NCBI GenBank assembly: GCA_951230915.1
Contig: OX579636.1
Span: forward strand, 45,015,912-45,079,911
Direction of reading: 5' to 3'
DNA length: 64,000 bases
Source of the DNA: Antitrichia curtipendula
Taxonomy: Eukaryota > Streptophyta > Bryopsida > Hypnales > Leucodontaceae
A model generated the notes under the pieces. The model ran no database searches and was not told the origin of the DNA. It saw only the letters and a program-made list of their open reading frames with translations. Below are positions 51,530 through 62,176 of the stretch, one piece after another; the first letter of the stretch is position 1; every line of letters begins with the position of its first letter. Both the position numbers and the translations under genes were made by a program.

Positions 51530-52730
51530 GCGTCAGCAAGAACAGCAGCAGCAGCAACAACAAAGACAACAAGAACAGCAGCAACAACAACAGAGACAAC
51601 AAGAGCAGCAGCAGCAACAAGAAGAGCTCGACCTTCACAGCCTTCTAGCAGACACTAACACGACTGCTCTCAGTGGCTTACAGCAGCAATTTAACGACGC
51701 GACTCACCTGGACAGTCAAACTGTGGATGGCTTAGATGAAGCCATCTCCGCCCCTACAGAAACTGACCCTCTGAGCTCCTTCTTTCAGTCTAACTCTTTA
51801 GCAGCCTTACAAACGTCGCTCCATGAGACCCTCCAATCCCCAGTACCTCACCCAACCCATGTGCAGAACAGCAGCAACCCTCTAGGAACAACTACCTTAC
51901 AGCAGCAGCAGCAGCAGCAATTGTCTTCAGGACGAGCTCTATCTGGCTCTTCTCCTACCAATTCCCTCTCCTCATTTCAAAATTCTTTCCCCTCCATTTC
52001 CGGCGGAGGCGTGGTTGTTGGTGGCCCATCCTCCGGCCCTTACTTACGAGGCGAGTCCTCCTCCCAACAAAACATGGTAGTAGGGTCTGCAGCAGCTGGC
52101 AATGTACTCCTTCAACAACAATCCCAGTCCAATCCGCAACATCAAGCCAACAATTCAAATGTTGTCCATCACCTTCTCCAAGAGATGATGATCAACCAAC
52201 AGCTGACCAACCCCCCCACCCCCGCCGTGTCGTCACTACACCAAGGTCTGGGCGGCAGCAGCAGTAACAACAACAACAACTCCAACAGTTTGAATGGAAA
52301 CCTGTCCAACTCTCTTGCAGGAAACTTAGGTCTGAATGCGGGAGGAGGACAAGTGCGCATGCTGGGCATGGGTTCCAACAACAACTTGAACGGGTTAGTA
52401 AACAACCATCATCTAGGTGTGATGAACAACAGCAATAGTATAGACAGCCTGGTGGGAAGTGGAGCCATTAGTGTAGGAGGAGGCAGTAGTCCTGTGGCGT
52501 TGTCCGCTCTTGGAAACCACACCCTCCGCGGGGTGGCGGGCGGGACGACGGCCTTGGGCGGGTTGATGGGCAACATGAATGCGAGGTTGAATCTCGCGGC
52601 CGCCGTGGCGCAACAGCAAAACCAGCTGCAACATGACCTGGGCCATCCTTCCCTCCACCACGATTTGGGGGGGAACAGCATGTTGGGAGGGCTGGGCATG
52701 ACAGGCTCCTTTGGAGGTCTCTTCAACTAA
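45622..52730 (+). CDS. SEU: SEUSS-like transcriptional co-regulator (LDB family)
   Basis: Thirteen coding exons with consistent phases: 45622-45853, 46312-46562, 47112-47537, 47725-48004, 48371-48456, 48663-48785, 49224-49272, 49416-49630, 50169-50237, 50401-50495, 50961-51054, 51165-51234, 51403-52730. The protein is 1105 aa. Residues 1-396 are Gln/Gly/Ser-rich with VKVEPQ. The LIM-binding-type core, about 397-665, holds RRLMQYLYHQRHRPP, NKYFAPNAKKRWCVS, DVWHCEIC, RLFKIKFDSG, GQLRIVFSSEL, SWEFCARSHEELL, DLGYTKRYVRCLQ and SEVVNSMKDLIDFSR, almost as in Arabidopsis SEUSS. Then come FPRRS, polyQ (about 690-737) and a Q/N/G-rich tail with LLQEMMINQQL. By family knowledge it acts in the nucleus as an adaptor with LEUNIG-type Groucho/TLE corepressors. 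It is longer than Arabidopsis SEU (877 aa as I recall). Start chosen from in-frame stops just upstream and N-terminal similarity (RAQFGG). Confidence 0.95.
46044..46207 (+). repeat. Intron 1 segment related to intron 8
   Basis: GGGAGGTTG, GACCACTTTxAGTGA, CATGCTTACA, TAATTGA, GATGAGTTxCTGTTGG and GAGGTxGGTATGG occur in the same order here and at 49868-50048. The two segments are thus homologous although they lie in different introns of one gene. Confidence 0.7.
49868..50048 (+). repeat. Intron 8 segment related to intron 1
   Basis: Partner of 46044-46207, same orientation, roughly 70% alike by eye. It lies in the largest part of intron 8 (49631-50168), after a 73-residue chance frame. It is either a dispersed repeat or an intragenic duplication. 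Confidence 0.7.
51480..51622 (+). repeat. CAG/CAA polyglutamine tract in exon 13
   Basis: About 48 codons, mostly Gln with periodic Glu and Arg (EQQEQQQQ, RQQEQQQQQQ patterns). Mixed CAG and CAA codons and a repeated RQQEQ unit suggest expansion by unit duplication. The opposite strand gives a false Leu-rich frame. Confidence 0.9.
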
Positions 52731-55700
52731 CTAGGAATTGGAATTGGAATTGGGATTGGGGCTTGGATTGGAGGCGGAGGCGAAGTTAGGCTTAACGTAG
52801 TTGGTGACGACGACGACGATGATGATGATGCAGCTGCTGGAAATTCAGCTCCTCACAAATTGTATGATCAGGAAAGGGACGCATGGCTCGAATCTCTGCA
52901 TTGTTATAATGTTATTTGTTAAGAACAATTTTTTTTTCCCTTTGCTATCTTATGTGGACGGCTCGGCTCCGAGGACTTTTCCGAAACCCGTGTTTGCTGT
53001 ACGGTACAGTACTGTACTGTATGGTGCAGTACTGTCTGAGTTTTTTGTTTGCACGAGTGTTGACACGAGTGGGTTTTCTTCTTTGGAGGATCAGGAGGAA
53101 CTTGGGATGTACAGTATGTGTTCAGCCATTGACTTGAACATAAGCTTAGGTTTCAGTTGTTTGCTTGGTTTCAAGGTTTTGATGTTACGGTGGGAAGATG
53201 ATCTCCCATCGTCAGGACCACTTTTGCATTTGAATTTTCGAAGGGAACGTGTAGTGCAAGGAGAGAGGACGCATTAGGGGCCGTGAGAGTTCAAGTAGCA
53301 AAGTGGGGCTTTGAGACTCCCGAGGTGAGGTTGGGTTGGGGGAATAATTGCTAACATTGGGGAATCTACTTTTTGAGGTGGCTGAACTCCTAGATGATGT
53401 GGCTCCCTAGTCACTAGAATGCTTTGATTATTGGACCAATAGGTGCATTCTTTGTTTTTATGGTGAACAATCAAGTCATCCATTTGTCGGTTACTTGTTA
53501 GCTTCAACGTTGTTTAAGGATAAATAGGAGGGTAAATTTGGGTTTTCAAAGCCCTAGATTAGTTTTCAACCTTGATGACTTCTAATGGAATTTATGTATA
53601 TTTTGAGATTGAAATTTGAGAATTTTAGTCAATGTACATTGGCCTTTTGGTTTAATTTATCTTAATTTTTGGTGGATGATTCCAAGGATGGATTGGTCAT
53701 TATGAGAATCATTATTTTTGGTACAATGTGAGTCATCTACTTAAAAAAAGTCAAAAGTACTCATTGAATGTCAAACTATTGTGCAAGACTTCTTATTTTC
53801 AAACAAAATCCTAAAGATGGAGGTATGCACTTCTTATATAGAAAGATTCTTTGTCATCCCATCAAACTGTGTTGATTTGTAGTGTCTTTACATGGTAAAT
53901 TTCTCTTTGGGTGTTTTTACATTTTTCCTAATATTGTTGTAAGAATATATTATTTACATTGATTTCATCAAATTGCTTAAAAAGAAAGGTTGTCTTTTAA
54001 AAAAAATTAAGAATAGCTTTTGATGATTGAAAAGGTAGTTGGACAAAACATTGATCCATAGCACCATGTTAATCATGTAAAATATGGATGTTAAAGCACT
54101 TAGGGATTAACCAACCAAGCAACTATAAATGGATTGTCTTTAGCAAAGAAATGTCACATCTTGGACCTTGAAAAGTTAACTACTTTGGTCACCTCCTAGC
54201 ACTACATGAAGAGCAATAAAATCTATTGTGGGGTGTGCATGAACCCTTTGCTAAATTCATTAAGCCCTAAATCCCAAATCCAATTGAATAAATTTAGATG
54301 AATAAATCCTAATTAATGTGAATATTTTGGATGAAAGTTGATAAAAATTAGGTGTTTGTAATTGAATGGACAATAATTACACTATTTGAAATAGTATCAA
54401 AACTTTGTTTTAGCGCATTATATTTCTTTTATTCAAAATGCTGCAAACTTCTATATTAGGCATGAATAGAGTGGAGCTTCTATATTTGATGTCTTTATTC
54501 TTGAAAAAATTAGAAGAATCCGCAAAGACATGGTGAACATTCAAACACATTTTTCCACATGGAAAATAGCTATGATTATTTATTCTATATTCCTAAAAAT
54601 AAAAAATTATCAGTTGATGTAAACTATGATGTGCTGCACTATACTATACTGTAAGTCTATTGTGAATTTTTTGGTTTATAATGTATTTGACATGAATTTT
54701 TTTCCCCTTCAAAATTCATGATAAGTTCAAGTTTAAAAAAATGATATTTGAATGACTCATAGAAGACATTTAAGTTCATGCTCAGAACAAAAAATAATTT
54801 TTTTTCATTCACATTCAACTGTAAAATGGAGATTATTCATTGAAAGATGATGGAGTTTAATTAAATAATCATAGATTCCTTCTTTTAAGGATTTATTCTT
54901 ATAGGACTAAACCTTCCATTTTTTGTTTTGTATAGTCTATTTTGTCTTTGGTATCGATTAAAAAAAAAAATTATTTTATTTTTTAGACATTAACTAACAT
55001 GTCTTCTACAATCATAAATTTTTTAGTTTTTTTTGAAATTATGATGAAATTTTTGAATAAAAAGTATAAAATGGGCTTAATTTTTATAGTGTTTAATATT
55101 TTGGTATAATTTAAAATATCCAATTACATGCATCAAGTGCCAATTTATTTAAAATAGAAAAATTTAAGTAACTACAAGGGTTTCTCACCTACCAAGCTCT
55201 TCTATATTAACTCTTTTAATTATTGTCTTCAAAGTCAAAGTAGAAAAGTGTACAATGAGAATACTTTGTCATTGTCTATTGTATTGGTTATGATATGCAA
55301 CTACAAAAAAGAAGCAAAATTAATGCAATAATTTGGTGGTTGTATGAATTTGTTGTTAGCAATTGCACAAATTTTATGTCATTTTGATGAGAATAACCAT
55401 ATATTCAAAGTTGTAAACAAGGTGGTTACGTGATTTTCACCGAGTATCTTCTTTGAATAAGTAGGTGTAACCTTCACAAGTTACAAGTGAATACCATCCA
55501 CAACCAAGCAATCAAAGACTTGTAGAGGTCATAGTTGCTCTTTCCTTAAGATTGGAGATGGTACATGCCTTGGACTTGCCCAAGCAACCCATTTTCCATC
55601 AACCTAGGGTTAAAAATAAAAAATTTTAAACTATTTTAAGGTCGGTTACTTTGTATTGCTTGACCTCTTTTAAATTAATTGAGAATCTTTGATTTCAAGT

Positions 55701-56399
55701 ATGAATCCAAATTTATTTAATTTGATCATTTGAGTTAAATAATAAATTCTAGTTGTTTCATCCAAATGGATGAAAACATGATAAGCAAATGAGATGGTTC
55801 CATAGCCATTGCATGGGTAAGTAGTGTTAAGCCGCAAACTCTCTCTCAAAAAACAAAAAAGGTCCGATAAATGACTTTCACAATTACTATATAAACAAGT
55901 AATGGATCTATTCATCTAGGAATGTGAAGTTTTTCGGTTGACTACCTTGAGAATAGGTCTTGTCTTTTCAATGATAATATAGATGTTGAGGACTAAAAGT
56001 ATATGATGAATGACATTAAGAGAGATTGTAGAATGAAGATTGCACCTAGTCCTTTACAAGTATCCAATGAATGACTTTCAAGGAATTGTAGATACAAAAA
56101 AGACACTTATTCATTTTGGAATTTGATAAATGTTGGGCTAAACTATCTTGGTAATTGGTTTTATTCTTTCAAGGTTTCATCAATCCTATAATGCCATTGT
56201 GGACACTAGATGTCCAATGGATGATAGAGAATCCTTGTATGTAAAACAAAAGTGCAAATGTTTGTCCTCAGAAATTTGTGTAGAAAAGGGAGGTCTTGCA
56301 CAATACTTTAACCTCCAATGATTTTTTTGTTTTTTTTAAGTAGATAATTTACATTGTAACAAAAAAGGATGATTTACATGGCGACCAACCTGTTCTTAG
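52731..56399. other. 3' flank of SEU and intergenic DNA
   Basis: Just after the stop there is a GGAATT hexamer run (52735-52760), and near 53000-53036 a tandem-palindromic GTACAGTACTGTACTGTA stretch, both probably in the 3' UTR. Beyond about 53.5 kb the DNA is AT-rich with no gene seen. Diverged copies of a phrase like CTACCTTGGTAATAGGTCTT occur near 55940, 56143 and 56932. Confidence 0.6.
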
Positions 56400-56833
56400 G
56401 GCCACTTTACACTATTGCCAAAGGTCGAGAGGCCATGGGTTTCCACCAATCAAATTTCAAGAAACCTAGAATTTGGCCTTTCGACCCTTCACACTAGAAG
56501 GCACAAGTCCAAAGTCCATCACCCTCCAACTACCTATATGGCAACAGATTCTCAAAGGAAGTTTGGGTTGGCTAAAAATGGAGACCCAAACTATGGCCAA
56601 GAGACCATCAACTCATTGACAAGATCTCAACCGTTAGATTGGTAGGTGGGAGTTCATTGCTAAAAGTTTGGACTTTGGGCTTGGCCTTTGGAAGCTTCAC
56701 ATTATGGCCGGATGAAGGCTCCAGTTTTTATATTTTATTGCCTATTTACTGCTCATTTTTTTGGACTCTTCACAAAATTTGGCCATTCAATCCCACGACC
56801 TCTCAACTTGTACGGCCATAGTGTGAAGTGGCC
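56400..56833 (+). mobile_element. R4 foldback element with long inverted arms
   Basis: The left end GGCCACTTTACACTATTGCC pairs with the right end read inward GGCCACTTCACACTATGGCC. Pairing continues inward (GAGAGGCCATGGG against GAGAGGTCGTGGG), and a further inner pair is CAAGTCCAAAGTCC against GGACTTTGGGCTTG. About 434 bp, no real coding frame. No convincing target duplication. Confidence 0.7.
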
Positions 56834-57525
56834 ATTATAGGGTTAAAAACGTTGAGGATTGTTCACTTCATGATAAAAATTGGAGAATTGACAAATGCAC
56901 CTATTCATCCTTGAATCTGATCCTTTTTAGGCTACCCACCTTGGTAATAGATCTTGTCCTTTTCAGGGTTCCTGGCAAAGCTCGTGTGGCAAAAGCCCCT
57001 CCAATTCAATGCCGACCAATCTCCGTCGCAGATGGAATGCCTTCAACAAGCAGGTGACAGAGCATTCGCAGGAAGGCCAGTTCACTGCAGTCCCGGAGGT
57101 GCGACGGTCCCGTTTCATAGGACCAGAAACTTACAAAACGCTACGAAGGTGGGAAAGTACAGATTCGGTAACTGTATGGCCGAGAATGTAAGGTGGTGTG
57201 TCAGAATTCCCGTCAGAGGCTGACACGAAACGAACGTCCTCGATCGAATACAATCAAGGGCTGAAGATTGTGAGACGTGGCTTCGTCGGGAAATCCGAAA
57301 GGCCAGGGGGTCCACTGACAGAATCACAGTACAAAAAATTGGGAAAAACTGTAGAAAATTAAGAAGTTAAGAAGCTCCGCTCACCATCCATCCAAAGCCC
57401 AGCTCCAAATTCTGCAGATTCGGTCTACGAGAGCTCGCGGGACGGACACGGAATCAATTCTTGAAACCTGAATTCTCGAAACCTCTTATCATGTGGAGAA
57501 TTTGAAGAGTTTCTACTAATTGTCG
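56834..57525. other. Transition region with short frames
   Basis: GC rises after 56960. A frame open from about 56979 to 57191 encodes RRRWNAFNKQVTEH and YKTLRRWESTD but has no upstream or downstream partner exon that I can justify. It may be part of the promoter or 5' UTR of the 58-kb gene, or a decayed gene piece. Confidence 0.4.
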
Positions 57526-57930
57526 CTACCGATTTCTTACCAGCTTAAATTTTTTTCTAGAATTTTGAAGTTGTAGTTGCAAAGGAGATTTCAGGATCGC
57601 AGACTCATCAACAGTAACTGCTTGCGGAAAAGGAATCATTGAAGAGGTGAGATCCATTTCTTCGATCTTAAGTTTCCTGTCGAATTTGATGAAATGTGCA
57701 GAAGTTGTGCAGAATTTGTGAAAGAGCATGCGTTCAACTGTGTTCGCAATGTCGTATTCCTTGAACCCATTCGGGCAATTTGGTGGGTAAGCCAATTTCA
57801 GGGAATTTGTTGAAATGTGCAAATATTGCAACGAATTGGGAAGAGCATACTTATACCCGTGTTTGCAGAATTTATAGTCCAACTGCTTCAATTTGTGAAA
57901 ATCAGTACAAATTACATTCATGGTGGCCAT
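57526..57930 (-). CDS. Uncertain 134-aa ORF, divergent to next gene
   Basis: An uninterrupted minus-strand frame starts at an ATG (MATMNVICTDFHKLKQLD) about 110 bp from the start of the plus-strand gene. It has no recognised domain, signal peptide or membrane segment. The DNA holds two imperfect copies of a block of about 70 bp (near 57679-57750 and 57807-57875, both with GAATTTGxTGAAATGTGCA), which creates similar HxSTNSLKL/HFIKFDRKL phrases. It may well be non-coding promoter sequence of the neighbouring gene. Confidence 0.2.
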   Translation of the reverse strand: MATMNVICTDFHKLKQLDYKFCKHGYKYALPNSLQYLHISTNSLKLAYPPNCPNGFKEYDIANTVERMLFHKFCTTSAHFIKFDRKLKIEEMDLTSSMIPFPQAVTVDESAILKSPLQLQLQNSRKKFKLVRNR

Positions 57931-58036
57931 GTCGATCGGCAGTTGTGGGAAACTGTTAGTCGGATTTTCAATCCTGTTCGATTAAAATTCGGTATCCTTG
58001 CTCTTTGCTGTGCAGCATGAGGTGAATTCTTTCGCA

Positions 58037-61000
58037 ATGTCGTTGAGTTCGGGGACTCGTCTGCTTCGGGAAGGATGCTCCCAAAAGAAACTGGGCGCAC
58101 AAGCGGGAAGCTCCAAGAGCAGGAGCGTGAACAGAAGAAGAGATGGATTCCGTGTTCTCGGGTGGCGCTGTGAAGGGAAGAGTGGCGATGGCGCGAAGGT
58201 CGAGGAGAGGGTGGGCACGGGGCCTGCGGCAGCTGCTCGGCTCGCCGTGCACGACGCCATGCTCGTGTGTGAGGCTGCGCAGAGTATCGATCTGCGCGCT
58301 CGACACGATTTTCTGCTTTTGTCAAGGTAGGAGACTTCTCACATCTATGCTTTCTTTAACATTCTTGAGAATCTGTTTCGGCATCCGTGTGATAACATGT
58401 ATTTAGCCGTAGCATGTTGAGCTCACGAGTGGAAGTTCTGTCAAATTCGGCTTCTTTGGTACTCAATTCTGCCATGGACTCTGACAGGGATTTCAAGCTG
58501 TTTATCGAGCTTTTGGAGCTCGGTGTTTGAATTCTATTAATCTCATAATATGATCTATTGGATCAGTCATTTTACAACCACGAATTCAGGGATGAGCTTG
58601 TGATGCTGAAGTTTTTGACAATAGCATTGGCTGGTGGAGGAGTACATTGCAGGTTTTAGAATCTTGTGGGAATGTGTGCAGGAGAGCACGTGAGGGTGTC
58701 GCACGCTTGGGCTCTAATTTCTTAAAACTTGATGGTAAGATGGAGTTTTTATGCTCTGAATTGACTTCCAAGTGTAACAAATTTCACCAATGAAGTTTGT
58801 GGAGACTGGTGTTTATGACTGTTCTAGTGAGCTGAATTTCTTTCATGTGTGGTGAAATTTGAAATGCGCACATAGTGGCACAAATAGACCACGCCTGAAT
58901 TGTGACGCAAATGTACCTAAACCCCTTTTGAATGTGACCACCCTTTGCAGCTCGGGCACGAGAGGACGTGGAGAAGCTGGACACGCGAGCGCGCATGAAG
59001 ATGATGCGGCTGCGTCACATTGCCATGGTCAGTTTATACCGATTGGTGTATTTTCCCATGGCAATGTTTGTTGTGGATGCTCATCTTTTTGCTTTGAAGG
59101 CAGGGACTCACAAGCCTGGAAGATTTAGTAGCAGATAGTTTCTACGGAACTGGTATTTCTCTGAAAGTGTAGATCTAATCTGTTTTAGTCATCAAAAATA
59201 GCTTGAATCCTGAAATTTATCTCGAGTTCTTGAGACTGCCAGCCAGTTTCTCAAATGCCAATCATCCAATCGTTCGAATGCTTTCCAGATAAACGAAAAC
59301 CTTGCAAACAATGCTGAAACAATATTTCTATCTCTTCAGTTACCAAAACCAGTCTTTACCAGAATTTGTCTCCAAATTTAGCCTGGCTGTGTGGCTTGGG
59401 CATTAAGGACCCTGCCTTGACAGCATCTCATTGGGGAAGTTTTGTAAATAGGGATTGTCGGAGAGTGCATCGATGGAGCTCAGCAGTGCAGCCGAGGAGC
59501 ACTGGAGCGATGGGGCGTTGGACGTAAGACTCTCTACTGCCAAGCCAATTCTAGTGATAACATCTTCTATCAATGTTGGCTCTGCTTTGTCAGTGAGAAC
59601 TTGTCAAAGCGACTAAACTTACCTGCATTGAGATTATGACTTCAGGGATCCTCCTCCTGAAATCACGGCGAAGATTCTCTTTATGATGTTTAACAGTTGT
59701 GGAAACGGTATAATTTGACTGAAAACTTTTTAGTGTTTTGGAGTTCCAATTATGTCTTCATTTCGTCCCCTGTCTCGATTGCGTGCTTGATTGTGAGGGT
59801 GACCATTGTGCCATTCCAGGCAGATTTGCGTCTGGCGGATCTCAGAGCTCGTCGTCGAGCTATGGAAGATCTTTACGCTGCTTTGCAGGCAGTCAAGAAT
59901 GTTCATAGTGCTCTTGCGCGCACGTTAAGAATCAGGTCAGTATTGCTCACTGTGGTTTAGCTTTAAGGTTGAGAACACTCTTTCCGTCACAATAAGCATT
60001 CAACATCGTAAGGAATGTGCTTTCATCATCAATTTCAGAATCTCTACGTTATGTGCATTGGTGCATTGCAGCTTTATACTCCTGAAAGTTTGTCACTTAG
60101 GGTTAGTTTATATGGTTCTGAAAGACTTGGGATTGTAGATATTGAAGTTTTTTTCGCCTGTTGTGAACAGAAAGTGCAAGTCAAACAAGTCTCTGCGGCT
60201 GGTTGATGGAAATGATGGCGTTGCAGCACAATATAGCCAAGGGTTTAGATCCTCTCTGCAAAGTAGCGACCCCGTGCCGGATCGGTTAACAGCAATCCAG
60301 GTGAGACTTATTACATTTTTCAGCAATTGCGAGAACGTACTCTTCTCCACTCTATATTAGATGACAACCAAACCCCCAAAATAGATTCAAATTTCTGCAA
60401 TTCCTTACAGAGTATACGTGGTGCGCAATGTGTGGCAGCAGTTTTCTTCTGTAGTTTTCGTATCTTCCTCCTGACATGAGCTCAAACGAGAGCACAAAAA
60501 GAATCTGGATTCCTGTTCCAAGGGTTTCTAGGGTTTAGAGTTTAGGCAGCTCCTTAAGAGGTTTATGCAGACAACTCTCCTACCAAATGCTTTTCAAGTA
60601 GAAATTGTTTCTGAGTGGACATTTCTGTCTCTTAAAACTGTGATAGAACAAAAGTGGTCGCTGAGATTTCGAGTGACCTTTTGCAGGATGCATGCTTTAA
60701 GATGGCGTCAGCATTGGTTGAGGCGGAGGGCATGGAGTGCACGGACCCCGATGAAGTATGCGGCCACTCGGAAACCCGTCTTGTCCCTTGTTTGTAGGGT
60801 TTAGGGTTTTCAGTTTCTATTCGCGATGCAATCAATGCAATGGATTGAAACTTGGTTTGGTGGGAATGCAGCTGGAGTTCATTGTGGCCGCATTACTGGA
60901 CATGGAAGAGGTGGATGGAGGAGGGGGTGCGATGTTAGTAACCGAAAGTGCAAGTTCTCCTGATGCTGCAACTCGGTGAGTCTGGTGCGCTTGTAAAGTA

Positions 61001-62176
61001 AGCTTACATTCATTTGGAGCTGGAATTTGGAGACCGTGTCATAACAAGAAGCTAGCCTACGGGATGTCATGCAGTGCACACTGTCTAGTCTCCGGTCTTA
61101 TGAGCGTTGGCAATCTCTAAGAGCTTGTGGGCTGTGCAGTCTTGCATTGGCAGATGCATTAGCTGATGCACCATCACTGTGGACGCTTGGGAATGCTGGC
61201 ATGGGTGCACTTCAGGTACAATTCGTATTTTCACATATGTATATCTATGATTATGTTTTAAGGTTACTGTAGAGGATACTGAAACCGTTAGGAACTTGAT
61301 CCCAGATCGTATTGACTGACCCCTGTTACCAACAGCAACTCATCTCTGTTTAATGCACACTTCGTTGGCCTTCAATTAGCAAGTTGTGTGTAAGCAAGAG
61401 ACTTGACAAAATTGGTTGATGGACACTCATCTTTGAACGGATTTGGGATTGTCTACTGTTAGTGGTCAACAACTTCCCACTCATGACCAATTTGCATAAT
61501 CATCATCCAATACATTGAGTGAGAAAACAATTTGATTTGAAGAGAGTTTTATACTTGTGGTACCCAAAGTGATCTCTCCAGGGAGCTTAATTAAGTGATC
61601 TCTCAATGAAAGCACACCTACGTATTGGTGAAAATGTTGAAAATGACCAAAAGAGTACTCTATTGTTTGTACAACATCATGCCTATTGTTTGATTGGTAG
61701 TAGTTCGGGTGACGAGCTCGTGCACAAATGATGTTACTTTAGATATCTTAGCCCTTTAAGGACAAAGGATTCATGGATTTGAAATGACCCTTTTGATCAA
61801 TCATATGGTGGGAAGTACAATTTGAATGGAGAAGCTTTTTATACAATTAGATTTGAGTGAAGAATGTCAGTTTAATTTTTATTTTTTTGTAGAAATTAAA
61901 ATCCTCATGTGAACTCAAAACCACCCAAAAAGATTTGTGGGCTTCCTTGTCCTTTTAAGGGTTTAGTATGGGTTAAGAATTGTCAGTATAAGAAGTTTTT
62001 TCTCATCTTTGAAATTGCATGTCATTTGGCAGAGATTATCAATGGACTCCAACCGTGAAGTGGCAGCAGCTGCGAGTAAGGCAATTGCTGAGTTGAAGTC
62101 ACAGTGGAGTCAACAAGATCAATTGGTTTTCCCCTCCCAGCAGAAAGACAAAGATGCACCACAAGGCGAGTCATAG
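58037..62176 (+). CDS. Unrecognised Ala/Arg-rich helical plant protein
   Basis: Ten coding exons with matching phases: 58037-58326, 58682-58734, 58951-59027, 59452-59523, 59820-59935, 60171-60300, 60687-60755, 60872-60975, 61089-61215, 62033-62176, giving about 393 aa. From residue 64 it reads AAAARLAVHDAML, LRARHDFLLLSRRAREGVAR, REDVEKLDTRARMKMMRLRH, ADLRLADLRARRRAMEDLYA, then an acidic part (ALVEAEGMECTDPDE, AALLDMEEVDGGGG), ALADALADAPSLW and NREVAAAASKAIAELKSQW. Charged heptad-like helices suggest coiled coil or an ARM/spectrin-like helical fold. I see no catalytic motif, signal peptide or membrane segment and cannot name it. Uncertain points: the N-terminus, where a second frame from the ATG at 58143 is also open, and the exon 9 acceptor (61089 or 61056; the latter adds 11 residues). 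High-GC exons and AT-richer introns resemble SEU. Confidence 0.75.
60521..60540 (+). promoter_or_regulatory. Telo-box-like motif in intron 6
   Basis: AGGGTTTCTAGGGTTTAGAG contains two AGGGTTT units, the reverse of the plant telo-box AAACCCTAA. Such boxes bind TRB-type proteins in plants. An intronic role here is only possible. Confidence 0.3.
60795..60810 (+). promoter_or_regulatory. Telo-box-like motif in intron 7
   Basis: TAGGGTTTAGGGTTTT contains two perfect TTTAGGG-type units. It is the second such motif within 300 bp, which makes chance somewhat less likely. Confidence 0.35.
61752..61961 (+). mobile_element. Small T1-like MITE in the last intron
   Basis: Left end CCCTTTAAGGACAAAGG and right end read inward CCCTTAAAAGGACAAGG are close to the T1 terminus CCCCTAAAGGACCAAGG. 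It is 210 bp with no coding capacity. Flanks TTAG and TTTA are eroded from TTAA, if the family assignment is right. It lies in intron 9 (61216-62032). Confidence 0.6.

Noticed and set aside
51408..51638. Minus-strand 76-aa Leu-rich frame
   Set aside because: It is the reverse strand of the CAG/CAA polyglutamine tract in exon 13, a pure shadow.
57009..57191. 60-aa frame with RRRWNAFNKQ as an upstream exon of the 58-kb gene
   Set aside because: No donor/acceptor pair joins it in phase to exon 1, and in-frame stops intervene.
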